Under the pieces are notes generated by a model. It worked only from the letters and a program-made list of their open reading frames with translations. It did no database searches and had not been told where the DNA came from. This document shows positions 57,255 to 64,000 of a stretch of 64,000 bases of DNA, piece after piece; position 1 is the first letter of the stretch, and the number at the start of each line of letters is the position of its first letter. This DNA comes from Caballeronia sp. SBC1 (GTDB taxonomy: Bacteria; Pseudomonadota; Gammaproteobacteria; Burkholderiales; Burkholderiaceae). The position numbers and the translations under genes were made by a program. Location: contig NZ_CP049156.1 in assembly GCF_011493005.1 (NCBI RefSeq), forward strand, positions 2,542,001 to 2,606,000. Direction: 5' to 3'.

Positions 57255-57611
57255 TTGTCTGCCGAAGAATTCACCGGCATTCGAGCCGATATCAGCCCCT
57301 GTTACATCGCTTTTCGCGCCAGAGCATAAGAAATAAGAAGAAATATGAAAAGCTGAAATAACCCGCAGCGGCCTTGCTGCGAACGCCTTTATGCGCCGCG
57401 CTAATCCGTTCGAGCAGTGAATGCATCCTCGAATGACAACACGAAATAAAAACGTCCTTTCACAAAAACCTGCTTTAATCTAAACCAGTACGCAGCGATC
57501 GATGCATGAACCACCGCCGCAACAGTCACGACACAACGCATATTCGGGCGTTCGGACATGATTGGCGCGCCGTTGAATCAACCCATTTGAAACTTCTCGC
57601 GCGGAGTGTTC
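57255..57611 (+). other. Upstream region of cydA
   Basis: About 350 bp between the divergent sugE leader and cydA. No gene is supported. A short palindrome TTGAATCAA at about 57574 recalls half of an FNR/Anr site but lacks the spacing of TTGATnnnnATCAA. No confident promoter. Confidence 0.4.
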
Positions 57612-59075
57612 ATGGAGTTCGATGCCGTTTTGCTATCGCGTTTCCAGTTTGCCTGGGTAATTGCGTTTCACATCCTGTTGCCGGCTTTCACGGTCGGGTT
57701 ATCGTGTTTCATTGCAACGCTCGAATTGCTCTGGTGGATAAGCAAGCGGGACGTGTACAGGCGGCTTTCTGCGTTCTGGCTGAAGATATTCGCGGTTTCA
57801 TTCGGCATGGGCGTGGTGTCGGGAATCGTGATGCCGTTCCAGTTCGGCACCAACTGGAGCCGGTTCACCGATGCCACCTCCAGCGTGATTGGCCCGCTAA
57901 TGGGTTACGAGGTACTGACCGCGTTCTTTCTCGAAGCCGCGTTCCTCGGCGTCCTGCTGTTTGGGCGCAAGCTCGTGCCGCAATGGGCGCACGTGCTGGC
58001 AGCTGTTTTTGTCGCATCGGGGACGGTGATTTCGTCGTTCTGGATTCTCGCGGTGAATAGCTGGATGCAGACGCCGGCCGGCTACAAGATCCTTCCCGAC
58101 GGCCGCTTCGAAGTGACGAGTTTCTTCGACGCCATCTTTACGCCCTCCTTCCCTTACCGCCTCGGCCATACGGTCAGCGCCTTCCTGGTGACGGCCGCGT
58201 TCGTGATTCTCGGCGTTGGCGCACTTTATTTGCGGCAGCGTCGCGCGCTCGAGGAAAGCCGCGTGATGACCAAGATGGCGCTGATCTTTCTTGTGATCAT
58301 GGTGCCGGTGCAGATGGTTATCGGCGATGCGCACGGTCTGAACACGCTCAAACATCAGCCGGCCAAAATCGCCGCAATGGAAGGTCTGTGGAACACCGGT
58401 TCGCGTGTACCCGCCGCCATCTTCGCAATCCCCGACCAGGCCAACGAGCGCAACGATTTCGAAATATCGATACCGGTGCTCGGCAGCATTTACCTCACGC
58501 ACGATCCGAACGGCACGGTGCAGGGCCTGAAGGACTTCCCGCGTGAGGACAGGCCGAACGTGGCGGTGGTGTTCTTCGCGTTCCGGATCATGGTCGGTAT
58601 TGCGTTGCTGATGTTCGCGCTGGTGCTCTCGGGCATTGTTCTGTTCGCACGCGGCAAGCTCGAGGCAAGTCCGCGATGGCTTCGTTGCGCCACGTATGGC
58701 ATGCCGCTCGGGTTTATCGCCGTGCTGGCGGGATGGACGACGACCGAAGCCGGCCGCCAGCCTTGGACCGTGTATGGACTGATGCGCACCCGCGACTCGG
58801 TCACGCCGTCGCTGACAGCTGGCGATGTCGGGCTCTCGTGGCTGCTCTACGTGCTCGCGTATATCGTGATCTTCGGCTCGGGATTTATCCTGCTGCGACG
58901 GCTCGTGCGAATCGGCCCCGCCGACGAACACGCCGAGACCGACAGCGACCTCCTGCAACCGGAAACACGCGCGGCGCGGCCGTTATCGGCGGCGTCGGCG
59001 AGTGCAGCGAGCGGTGCAAGTGCGGTCAAACCCGTCGGCCGGGACGACGTCGTTCCCCCTTCCAGGAGATCATGA
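57612..59075 (+). CDS. cydA: Cytochrome bd-type quinol oxidase subunit I (CIO-like)
   Basis: 487-residue membrane subunit holding the haems. The haem b595 ligand region is FAWVIAFHILLPAFTVGLSCF; MGYEVLTAFFLEAAFLGVLLFGR is the proton/haem channel; GWTTTEAGRQPWTVYGLMRTRDSVTPSL closes the core. The quinol loop between helices VI and VII is short, as in cyanide-insensitive oxidases (CioA). The C-terminal 40 residues are Ala/Ser-rich. GGAGTGTTC precedes the ATG. Oxidises quinol with O2, little proton pumping. Overlaps cydB by 4 bp. Confidence 0.95.
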   Translation: MEFDAVLLSRFQFAWVIAFHILLPAFTVGLSCFIATLELLWWISKRDVYRRLSAFWLKIFAVSFGMGVVSGIVMPFQFGTNWSRFTDATSSVIGPLMGYEVLTAFFLEAAFLGVLLFGRKLVPQWAHVLAAVFVASGTVISSFWILAVNSWMQTPAGYKILPDGRFEVTSFFDAIFTPSFPYRLGHTVSAFLVTAAFVILGVGALYLRQRRALEESRVMTKMALIFLVIMVPVQMVIGDAHGLNTLKHQPAKIAAMEGLWNTGSRVPAAIFAIPDQANERNDFEISIPVLGSIYLTHDPNGTVQGLKDFPREDRPNVAVVFFAFRIMVGIALLMFALVLSGIVLFARGKLEASPRWLRCATYGMPLGFIAVLAGWTTTEAGRQPWTVYGLMRTRDSVTPSLTAGDVGLSWLLYVLAYIVIFGSGFILLRRLVRIGPADEHAETDSDLLQPETRAARPLSAASASAASGASAVKPVGRDDVVPPSRRS

Positions 59076-60079
59076 TGCTCGACCTCGTACCAATGTGGGC
59101 CGCCATCCTGGCGCTCGCGGTATTCATGTACGTGCTGCTCGATGGCTTCGATCTCGGCGTGGGCATGGTGTTCCTGATGCGCCGCGATCCCGTTGAACGC
59201 CAATTGATGATCAACTCGGTCGCCCCCGTCTGGGACTTCAACGAAACCTGGCTGATCCTTGGCGGCGGCGGTTTGCTCGCGGTCTTTCCGCTTGCGTTCG
59301 CGATCATCGTGCCGGCGGTTTATTTTCCGATCCTGCTGATGCTGCTCGGCTTGATCTTTCGCGGCGTGGCGTTTGAATTCCGCGAGGTTGTCGGCGCGCG
59401 CAAATGGATATGGGATGGCGCGTTCGGTTATGGCTCGCTGATCGCAACGTTCTCGCAGGGCGTGGTGCTCGGCATGTTCATGCAGGGCTTTCCGATTCAC
59501 GGACGCGTGTTTTCCGGCACGAGCTGGGACTGGTTTGCACCGTTCCCGCTGCTGACAGGTGTCGGGCTGATTTTCGGCTACGCGCTGCAGGGCACGACGT
59601 GGCTCGTGCTGAAGACCGAAGGCGAGCTGCAGGAATGGGCACGTGGCATGGCGAAGAAAGTGCTGTTCGGCGTGGTCGCGTTTATCTTGCTGATCAGTAT
59701 CTGGACGCCGCTGAAGGACGCGCGCATCTCGGAACGCTGGTTCAGCTTCCCGAACAGCTTCGTGTTCGCGCCGGTGCCGGTGCTGACGGTGCTGCTAGTT
59801 TGGACGTTGTGGTCGGCGCTCGAGAAACGCAAGGAAGTGGTGCCGTTCATGTGCTCGATCGGATTGTTCTTCCTGGCCTTCACAGGTCTTGTGATCAGCC
59901 TTTGGCCTTTCATCGCGCCTCCGTCGGTGACGTTGTGGGATGCGTCCACAACACCTCTTTCGCAGCAGTTCTTGTTGATCGGCACAATGTTCCTGTTACC
60001 CGTTATCGTGCTTTATGTGGTGTGGTCGTATTGGGTATTTCGAGGCAAGGTGCGCGGCGACATGGGCTATCACATGTAG
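59072..60079 (+). CDS. cydB: Cytochrome bd-type quinol oxidase subunit II (CIO-like)
   Basis: 335-residue membrane subunit starting MMLDLVPMWAAILALAVFMYVLLDGFDLGVGM; NSVAPVWDFNETWLILGGGGLLAVFPLAFA is the family signature. About eight helices. CAGGAGATC precedes the ATG, which overlaps the cydA TGA (ATGA), so the subunits are translationally coupled. A second in-frame ATG follows immediately. No small CydX-like frame was recognised after it. Confidence 0.96.
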   Translation: MMLDLVPMWAAILALAVFMYVLLDGFDLGVGMVFLMRRDPVERQLMINSVAPVWDFNETWLILGGGGLLAVFPLAFAIIVPAVYFPILLMLLGLIFRGVAFEFREVVGARKWIWDGAFGYGSLIATFSQGVVLGMFMQGFPIHGRVFSGTSWDWFAPFPLLTGVGLIFGYALQGTTWLVLKTEGELQEWARGMAKKVLFGVVAFILLISIWTPLKDARISERWFSFPNSFVFAPVPVLTVLLVWTLWSALEKRKEVVPFMCSIGLFFLAFTGLVISLWPFIAPPSVTLWDASTTPLSQQFLLIGTMFLLPVIVLYVVWSYWVFRGKVRGDMGYHM

Positions 60080-60179
60080 CGGACCCGCGCCCTGGAATGC
60101 CCCCGGATACTGCCGACTCAGCTATGGGCCATCCGGACACCCTGGGGTCCCTGAAGCGTTGGAGCGAACAACAAATCCG

Positions 60180-60656
60180 TCACAACGTCTGGGCGGCAGC
60201 CCTGTCCAAAATCCGGCACCACTTGTGCGCCTCGCGCCGGTTTTGCATCGGCAGATTCCAGCGCGGCTGCGTCGTGTCCTTCACATTCAGCGCCACCTGC
60301 CAGGCACCCGATGTGCCCGCGCCCGCGGCCTCCATCCGTGCGCCATGCAGGTCCGCAAAAATATACATGCCGACCTGACCGCCTACCCGCACCTCGCACA
60401 ACCGCTTGGCCGCGGCGAGCCGCACGCCGCCCCAATCCCGCTTGAGTTCATGCGTCCAGTCGCCATCGTGAACATTCGGTGCGACTTCCTTCCACCGCAG
60501 CCAGAAATACACAGCAATGCTCACCACCGCCAGCGCCGCGATCACCGCCGCGCCAATCGCAACACTCACGCCGAACGCCGCCGATAACGCGTGAAACGAC
60601 CAGAACGCACCGTAGATCACGGCAACCAGGACAACAAGCGCAACAATAATCGGCAT
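60180..60656 (-). CDS. Hypothetical membrane protein
   Basis: 158 residues, no family recognised. Two hydrophobic helices at 3-28 and 30-52 are followed by a soluble C-terminal part (WKEVAPNVHDGDWTHELKRDWGGVRLAAAKRLCEVRVGG) ending MQNRREAHKWCRILDRAAAQTL. Two cysteines are spread through the soluble part. It is 28 bp after the peroxiredoxin gene on the same strand and may be co-transcribed with it. Confidence 0.65.
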   Translation of the reverse strand: MPIIVALVVLVAVIYGAFWSFHALSAAFGVSVAIGAAVIAALAVVSIAVYFWLRWKEVAPNVHDGDWTHELKRDWGGVRLAAAKRLCEVRVGGQVGMYIFADLHGARMEAAGAGTSGAWQVALNVKDTTQPRWNLPMQNRREAHKWCRILDRAAAQTL

Positions 60657-60684
60657 CGGTCAAAACCTTACAAGGCTGGTTACG

Positions 60685-61248
60685 TTATTGGGTCTTGTGC
60701 TTTTCGTTCCAGTCTTTCAACGCCTGCAGCGTGTTCGCCACATGCTTGTCCGGCGACAGGCTCGTATATTCATAGATCACGGTACCGTCCGGCGCAATCA
60801 CGTACGACACGCGGTTGGCCATGGTATTGACCAGCGGCATGGTCGCATCGTATTGCTTGATGATCTTCGCATCGGCGTCGGCGGCGACCGGGAATTTGCT
60901 CCGGCATTCGCTCACCGAAAACTTCTTCAACGTGTCAATGTTGTCGTGCGACACACCAATCACCGTGGCACCCAGGGCTTTGTATTGATCGACGGCGTCG
61001 GCGAATTCGTGCGCCTCGATCGTGCAACCCTTCGTGAACGCAGCCGGATAGAAGTACAGGACCACGGGCCCCTTCTTCAACTCGCTCGCGAGCGAGTACT
61101 CGTACACGTTGCCGCCAAGCGATGCCTGCGCTGTGAACACCGGCGCATGATCGCCGGGCTTGAGGGTTGCATAAGCCACCAGCGCGTACACCGCAAGCGC
61201 GGCGCCCAGCGACACTCCCAGCATTCTTCCAGCAAATTTTCGTTTCAT
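60685..61248 (-). CDS. Peroxiredoxin (Bcp/AhpC-TSA type) with signal or anchor
   Basis: 187-residue thioredoxin-fold peroxidase. The peroxidatic cysteine is in YPAAFTKGCTIEAHEF (PxxxTxxC, about residue 75); a second cysteine (SVSECRSKFP, about residue 115) may resolve. The N-terminus (GRMLGVSLGAALAVYALVAYA, residues 7-27) is a signal peptide or membrane anchor, placing the enzyme in the periplasm, unusual for Bcp-like proteins. It reduces hydroperoxides. Confidence 0.88.
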   Translation of the reverse strand: MKRKFAGRMLGVSLGAALAVYALVAYATLKPGDHAPVFTAQASLGGNVYEYSLASELKKGPVVLYFYPAAFTKGCTIEAHEFADAVDQYKALGATVIGVSHDNIDTLKKFSVSECRSKFPVAADADAKIIKQYDATMPLVNTMANRVSYVIAPDGTVIYEYTSLSPDKHVANTLQALKDWNEKHKTQ

Positions 61249-61374
61249 GAGACTCCTCTATTTTCGTGACGCGCGCACGACAGGACGAACAACGCCCCCC
61301 GAACACCCCGGGGACAACCGATTAACGCAGCAAACGCAATACCTACCAATACATGCCGCAGTACATTTCGATAC

Positions 61375-62718
61375 CTACTCCACCCGATGCGCACCGAACC
61401 ATGTGGCCGCCTCGAACTGGAGATCGGCAAGCACCTCCGGCGTCAACACCTTGAAATCCACGCTTGAGCCAATGCTCGAATCGAGCTCCGGCGCATCGCC
61501 TCTTTCCGCGGCCTGCGAGAGGCGCAGGAGCGCACCGAGCGGACCTTGGCCATCGACGATCGCAGCGCACATTTCTTTCGACAACTTCAGCAAATCCATG
61601 ATCTCGGCCGGAGGCAAATCGACCACCACATGCACGAGCGAAAAGATGCCGGTCATGAAGGCGGCATCGGCGAACTCCTCGCTCGATGGCGACATGGCAC
61701 GCGCCGACAGTTCCATGAAGCGTGCCCGTGTCCCGACCAGTTGCACCAGCGGGTCCGAACGCCACGGCAAGTGGCGGCCATCGGCGTAGAGCAGCAACTG
61801 GGTCCAGCGCGAAATCTGCCGTGTACCCGTCGCGACAATCGCCTCGCGCAACGACGACACCGGCCGGCTCAGTTTGAACGCGCTCGAATTGGCGAGCCGT
61901 AACAACTGCACGACCACGTTCGGATTGAGCTTCAGCTCGGCCTCGAGTTCGCTGATATCGGGCTCGCCCGACAGCACGCCCAAAAGACGCAGCAGTGCTG
62001 CGCGCGATGGATTCGAGCGGCGGGTGACCAGCACTTGCGGACGGGCGAAAAAGTAACCCTGGAAGAGGTCGAAGCCGAGCTTGCGGGCTTCTTCGAAGTC
62101 CTGGTGCGTTTCGATCTTTTCTGCGATCAACGTCTTGCCATGTTGCTTGAGCGTTGCCGCCAGTTCCGGCAGATCGGCGCGCCGCGTGGCGAGGAAGTCA
62201 ACCTTCACGTAATCCACGTAAGGCAACGCCTGGTGCAGGGGTTCGGTGAGCGACACGACGTCGTCGAGGGCGAACTGGAAGCCCGCTGCACGCAACTGGG
62301 CGCAGCGCGTGAAAAGCTTGTCGTCGAAGGTGACTGTTTCCAGAATCTCGAGCACGAAACGCTCGGGCGGCATGATGTGGACGATGTCGTCGAACAGCAG
62401 GTCGCGGTTCATGTTCACGAAGCCGCGGTGATCGCCAAGCACCGCCGACAAACCGATCTCGCCAACCGTTCGCGCGACAACGTGGGCAGTGGCCTGCACG
62501 TCGTCGAAAATGCGCGCGCGGTTGTCCGGGCTATCGCGAAACAACAGTTCGTAAGCATGCAGCGCGCCGTTGCGATCGATGATCGGCTGACGGCCGAGAT
62601 AGACGCTTTCCGGTTCGCGAAGAACGGGGCCGGTCATCTTCTCGCCGGTCTTCGCCGCGAGATTGTCCGCGGCGTTGTGCGCCGCGCGGCGGGTCGAGTT
62701 CCGATCAACCGGCGGCAT
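61375..62718 (-). CDS. EAL/HDOD two-domain signalling protein (YuxH-like)
   Basis: 447 residues. The N-terminal EAL-type domain (about residues 30-235) is degenerate: the EAL motif is replaced by YELLFR, while LIAEKIETHQDFEEARKLGFDLFQGYFFARP is kept. The C-terminal HDOD domain (about 245-440, LRLLGVLSGEPDISELEAELKLNPNVVVQLLRLANSSAF) follows. Without EAL catalytic residues it likely binds rather than cleaves c-di-GMP, or acts by protein contact. The start MPPVDRNSTRR at 62718 is tentative; MTGPVLREPE is an alternative. Confidence 0.85.
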   Translation of the reverse strand: MPPVDRNSTRRAAHNAADNLAAKTGEKMTGPVLREPESVYLGRQPIIDRNGALHAYELLFRDSPDNRARIFDDVQATAHVVARTVGEIGLSAVLGDHRGFVNMNRDLLFDDIVHIMPPERFVLEILETVTFDDKLFTRCAQLRAAGFQFALDDVVSLTEPLHQALPYVDYVKVDFLATRRADLPELAATLKQHGKTLIAEKIETHQDFEEARKLGFDLFQGYFFARPQVLVTRRSNPSRAALLRLLGVLSGEPDISELEAELKLNPNVVVQLLRLANSSAFKLSRPVSSLREAIVATGTRQISRWTQLLLYADGRHLPWRSDPLVQLVGTRARFMELSARAMSPSSEEFADAAFMTGIFSLVHVVVDLPPAEIMDLLKLSKEMCAAIVDGQGPLGALLRLSQAAERGDAPELDSSIGSSVDFKVLTPEVLADLQFEAATWFGAHRVE

Positions 62719-63431
62719 GAATGGACCTGCTGCGGGACCTGTTGCGGGACTTGCTCCGTGCACGCGGCACCAGCAATACCAGCGATACCGCGCGCTCAAT
62801 GCAATGAACGGCCGTCGCCGAAACCTCGCGCGACACGATGCGTGCGCTCAGCGCGTTCGATACGCCTAGCTTGGTGGCCGGCTCCGGCAATCGGCTTGGG
62901 GACGCAATCATGGCGTGCAGCAATGGAACGGTATTGACTGAATGGCAACCAGACAGCGGTGAGCTCGAATGGTTAGCTTGACGGGTAGGCTTAAGCGCTA
63001 GCTTAAGCATTCAACTCTCGGATTTAACTTACAGATTTACCTTACCGATTTACCTTACAAGCACGAAAGAACAATAAATGGCCGGACAGGGGCCGAACGA
63101 TAGCTCAAAACGACCCTCTACGGCGCAACTCACCGGGTTCAGAACCTGCAACTATCAAGCCGCACTCTACCCCAAATCGCGATGTCGACAAATTGCGTCA
63201 AACCCGCTGCGGTCGTGGCTTGCGAGCGCACCGCTACTCCTCTAAAGAATTTCGGGGCATAACCGTTAACTTGCAAAGAACGCGTCCGACTCGCGGTTAC
63301 CGGATCGTCTGGTGGCTTACGCCCGCATCGCCGGACCATCAACAGCCGATGCCCGATGCAGCGCGCTTGCCGGACAGCATGCGCCGCGCCGCTACCGGCC
63401 GGCGTGCAATCAGACAGGCTATAACCGAAAC
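62719..63431. other. Divergent regulatory region with repeats
   Basis: 713 bp between the EAL/HDOD gene (- strand) and the PAS gene (+ strand) without a supported gene. It holds two copies of GCTTAAGC (62989-62996, 63001-63008) and three tandem 13-bp repeats (63021-63059). No promoter was assigned with confidence. Confidence 0.5.
63021..63059. repeat. Three tandem 13-bp repeats
   Basis: GATTTAACTTACA, GATTTACCTTACC and GATTTACCTTACA follow one another without gaps; the copies differ at two positions. Candidate binding sites for a regulator of the flanking divergent signalling genes. Confidence 0.75.
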
Positions 63432-64000
63432 ATGCCAGTAAAACGGACCCCCGCCCAGCGCTTGAACGCATGGCTCGCCCTAGCCGGCCAAATCAGCGCC
63501 GCCGCGCGCGCAAGCGCCCGCGCGCTGATCGCGACAACGAGCGCGACAATATTACCTAGCTGCATCGCCAAGTTCGCCATCGCGGAAGTAACCCCCGCCA
63601 CCGTGCTGGCCACGGGTAGCCGCGATCCTCTGCCGTTCACGCTGCCCGGATCGATGCCGCACAGTGCTCGGGGGACCAAAACAGGACGGACCGCCCCAGC
63701 TTCGGCTTCGCCCGCGCCGCTTCATTTGTTACATCCGGCGGCGGTCAATGAAGCTGAACCTCGCCCAAGCATCGCCGCGGAAGCCACCCTTGCCGCCGTC
63801 GATCTCCTCGCGCAAGTGGATGCGTCGCTGCGGTTTTGCTATGTATCGGCGAGGAGCATCGAGTTCCTGGGTTATCACCGCGATTATCTGAGCTCGCTCA
63901 CGTTGCACGAACTGGTGCCCTCGGCTGAAATCGATGAACTCGATGCGCTCGTCGCGCGTGCACAACAGAGCGGCAAGCTCGAGACCGCGACGCTGCATCT
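63432..64000 (+). CDS. PAS-domain protein (3' truncated by window end)
   Basis: At least 189 residues; no stop before the window ends. Residues 1-110 form a Ala/Pro-rich region of low complexity (about 30-70 moderately hydrophobic, may include a membrane segment), then a PAS-like fold begins near residue 118: LLAQVDASLRFCYVSARSIEFLGYHRDYLSSLTLHELVPSAEIDELDALVA. The output domain, such as GGDEF, EAL or histidine kinase, lies outside. It is divergent from the EAL/HDOD gene. Identity of the full protein unknown. Confidence 0.75.
   Translation, partial: MPVKRTPAQRLNAWLALAGQISAAARASARALIATTSATILPSCIAKFAIAEVTPATVLATGSRDPLPFTLPGSMPHSARGTKTGRTAPASASPAPLHLLHPAAVNEAEPRPSIAAEATLAAVDLLAQVDASLRFCYVSARSIEFLGYHRDYLSSLTLHELVPSAEIDELDALVARAQQSGKLETATLH

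Noticed and set aside
57570..57585. TTGAATCAA before cydA as an FNR/Anr site
   Set aside because: It lacks the four-base spacer of TTGATnnnnATCAA; a 9-bp palindrome is weak evidence.
63139..63471. 110-codon - strand frame overlapping the PAS gene start
   Set aside because: It crosses the start of the PAS gene on the other strand, has no ribosome site and is Arg/Ala-rich without any motif.

Overview
The window is about 60% GC and reads as a chromosomal core segment of a Burkholderiaceae betaproteobacterium, most likely Paraburkholderia or Caballeronia. I infer this from recalled family-level protein similarity, the order secG / tRNA-Leu / nuoA-N / DUF2818 and the cluster ilvI-ilvH-ilvC-psd-pssA-leuA. 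I ran no search. I saw no insertion sequence, prophage, integrase or CRISPR array.

Region by region. 1-8.5 kb: end of a histidine phosphatase, then an APH-type kinase and an acyl-CoA dehydrogenase (a split ACAD11-like pair) and a GST-like protein on the + strand. Facing them is a - strand acyl-CoA cluster with two acyl-CoA dehydrogenases and two MaoC hydratases, followed by DUF1178 and a NUDIX hydrolase. 8.5-24 kb: a complete 14-gene complex I operon (nuoA to nuoN, - strand) ending in a DUF2818 membrane protein. 24-30 kb: tRNA-Leu(GAG), secG, tpiA, a quinone oxidoreductase, pnp and rpsO, all - strand. 30-35 kb: an orphan periplasmic binding protein, a lipoprotein, and a beta-carbonic anhydrase/SulP transporter pair. 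35-42 kb: branched-chain amino acid genes (ilvI, ilvH, ilvC, leuA) interleaved with phosphatidylethanolamine genes (psd, pssA). 42-44.6 kb: an ECF sigma factor with DUF3619, DUF3106 and RDD proteins. 45-49 kb: a methyltransferase, then a PlcP-like metallophosphoesterase, a GT4 glycosyltransferase and DgkA, which together suggest membrane-lipid remodelling under phosphate limitation. 49-56 kb: TetR regulator, LOG protein, SDR, DUF924, AlaX, truncated globin, a large ABC-type permease and DUF4126. 56.8-64 kb: a guanidine exporter behind a guanidine-II riboswitch, a CIO-type cydAB oxidase, a secreted or anchored peroxiredoxin, an EAL/HDOD protein and the start of a PAS protein.

The strongest non-coding observation is upstream of leuA. 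A promoter (TTGCAC, 17 bp, TATAGT) is placed so that transcription should begin on the A of an ATG. That ATG opens a 28-codon reading frame with seven leucine codons, five of them CTA. It looks like a leaderless leucine leader peptide controlling leuA. Other points worth following: a near-consensus Pho box before the plcP-like gene, a 13-bp stem-loop in the pnp leader, two long inverted repeats inside the nuo operon, a histidine-rich stretch in NuoL, and three tandem 13-bp repeats between the EAL/HDOD and PAS genes.
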